Positions 52,501 through 55,500 of a stretch of 64,000 bases of DNA are shown one piece after another. Source of the DNA: Crossaster papposus (taxonomy: Eukaryota; Echinodermata; Asteroidea; Velatida; Solasteridae). The notes under the pieces were generated by a model. That model ran no database searches. It had not been told where the DNA came from and saw only the letters and a program-made list of their open reading frames with translations. The translations under genes and the position numbers were made by a program. How positions within the stretch are numbered: the first letter of the stretch is position 1; each line of letters starts with the position of its first letter. Location: the NCBI GenBank assembly GCA_037893245.1, contig JBAIAA010000596.1, positions 124,001-188,000 of the forward strand, given 5' to 3'.

Positions 52501-55500
52501 CTTCTCTCCACCCAGGAGTAAGTTCGCTACTTGTGAAGGCAGAGATGGTTATTGCGGTTGATTTAATTAGCTTCTTTGGGCGGAAATGGCAGCATCGAGC
52601 TGTATACTCCACAGGGAGCTCGGATGGTATTTGGAATGATACATGGGCTCAATGAGCATGTGATATGTGAAGCACCTTGAGACATTTGGTAGCACTACAA
52701 TATTATTAAACCACGTTTGTGTCTAACCACTTGATCAATATGATTTCGGATGGTTGTGCATTGATGCACATGTTTGAACTGGGATGGTATGCTGTACTGG
52801 CCACGCTTGTGCGAAGTGGCAAACTAAACTATGCCGATTACCGAATCGATCCGAGTCTATGCCAAGGTCTACCATGACTCTCCCTTTCTGTGTCCAATAG
52901 TTAGGGGATTTGGTGCTGGTGTTCTCGGGCAAGACACTTTACTACAATTGCCTCTCTCCAGCTAGGATTATAAATGGGTACCTGTGAGACCAGAATGAAC
53001 TGATCCCGACCTGCTGCAAAAACTGCTCTCATGGTCTGATGAACACGGTTAATACTTGTGAAGCGCTTTGAGATCTATGATATAAGGTGACCTTTGAAAT
53101 TCTCTTTTAATCTATATTCATAAATACCTGGGACAGTTTAGGCATTCCTATTGGTCGAGAGCCCGTCACGTGGCCGGTTTTAAACGGACGATAAAGACAT
53201 GGCTAGAAGTGTTTAAAACCAGTTGGCAACAAAAGTAGCCCCTGCACATGGACAACTCAATGGACATCCTTCTCCGGGCACTTCACTGCTGCGCAGACCA
53301 TTGTTCTTATCTATTTTGAACCATTCGGGTGCAAAATCCTGTTTTCCTCCAAATATGACGAATTTAAGAAAAAAAGTCTTCCACTTTTTAAAAACATTTC
53401 AAAAGTCGTGCACAAACGCGGTCGCGTCACGTTCGTTCTTTTCCCTTTGAAAAAAACACGCGCGCGTACGCCATTTAGACGCGGAGGCCTATCCAGTCTA
53501 TATAATGGAGATCAATGGTAAATACGCTTTATTGCATGTATTGTGACGTAGAGCGACAGAGGCGGAAACATGTCATTTGACAGTGGCCCGTGAACATGGA
53601 TAGGGGAAAACACACAGAATGGCGAAACACCGAAATTTACTTGCGACAATTTGCCGTGATTTTCGGGGCTTTTTTGGCTGAATTTTACAAAAAAGGTATT
53701 TATGAATGGGAATAAATGTGTGTTCGGTCGGTATTAATCACTCTGTTTAATACCGCTTGGAGTCTGGGTGCTGATAATTACCCTCGCCTTCGGCTCGGGT
53801 AATTATCAGCACCCAGACTCCAAGCGGTATTAAACAGAGTGGTTAAAACCTCCCGAACACACATTTATTCCCTTAGTACAACAGCTCAATTTTAAAATTG
53901 TTATCTAAATTTCTCTGCATTAGATGTGACAAATTTCTATTCCATGCATTTTTTATTTTTTTTTCCGACAATTTTTTTTAGAGTTTGGTTTTTGTACGTA
54001 CCTTTGGATCTCTGATCGCATTGAAGATGTGGTCAAAAAAGCTTTGCACTTGCTGGAAAAAAAATGTTGGTGTATTCTCAGCAAGCTCACGCAATACCAG
54101 CACCTGTGTAGTAGGGAAAAAAAATACAAAAAACTATATGTGACCTGGCACCACGAAATGGGTGGAAAGTCGCAAAATAAAGAAATTGACAATATTACAT
54201 TTCTAGAAAGAAGAAGACCTAAGCTTTCAAATGATGTATTGTGTGTTGCTGTAGCTTATTCCTAGCTGCCGTTATACTCTTTTGAAATTGCTAAAGTCAT
54301 GCTCCCTTGTTTCGAGAAAACGGAGTTCAAAGTCTGTAAACCGTGCCAACTATACTATCACTCAGTGCAATTCAGCCGAAAACCCTACAGCCAGTTGAGA
54401 TGTTCTGTACCCTCCAACCTGCAATGCACCAAGCCCCACCTCCGCTCCTAAGAATCTTTTACCCGGCACACCATAGTCAACCTAAGCCAGCGTACCCTAT
54501 CACTTGATGAGACCAAAGTTCTGTCGTTGGGCATGAACTTTGCCCTTGTCAACCAATCATCTCCTGTTGAAGAGGTCATCCAACGCACCGAGCCCACCCT
54601 TCACCATCTTGACAAGTCTGCTGCCGACGAGATTCGTTTGGGGTAAACCCACGGAGCCAGGCAGGGACTGAAAACCCAATCCACATATTGGCCCAGGCGG
54701 GGTTCGAACTCGGGTCACAGCGGTGGAAGGCGAGGAAAGAACCCCTACGCCAACCTGACTCTTTGGGCTAATCCTTAATGGAATCCCGTCTGCAGATCAA
54801 CCAAGCCCTCCGGAAACACAAGCCAGCCAAGCCCAAAATCTCCAGACAAGACCAGTCAGCATTCACATCATTGCACCGAGACAAGTCCATCCACATTCTT
54901 TGAGCGAACAAATGCAATGCCACTGTAGTCATGGGCAATGCCACTGTAGTCATGGGAAAGGCCGAGTATGACTTCAAGGTGACGAACATCCTCAACTCTG
55001 ACTGCTACAGTGCATTCCAGAAAGACCTCACATCATCTATCGAGAGGAAACTGCAAAGAAAGCTCCTTATCCTCCAGCGGTCCGACAACATCTTCCGGCC
55101 TTTGTGAAGACAGCTCCGGCCATCGAGCTCCAAATGCCCAAGGTTCTTTGAACAGCCCAAGATCCACAAGGAGGATGTTCTCTTGCGCCCCATCGTAGCT
55201 TCTAGAAGAGGCCCCACCTACGACACAGCCAGGCATCCCGCATATAACCCCGCTTCACCATTGGAATTTCTTAGTCTTCTGACGTCGGGCAGAGCTTAAT
55301 GTCTAAAAAGTTAAGTTCCTTCGGGTTCTTTTCAGAACCACACATCTCACTAAAGAGTATTACCGTGGTGTTACCGCAAACTACTTATCGTAATACTGCC
55401 TTTTCGCCATGCAAACCTTTAAATCTCATAAGCAAATAACTTATTGGTGTAATTAATTTATTACCTGACATTCTTATAAAATAGGGCTTTTACTTTATAA

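Noticed and set aside
52205-52612. [12 protein letters not shown] and [12 protein letters not shown] frames
   Set aside because: Shadows of the 12-bp minisatellite, open in all frames.
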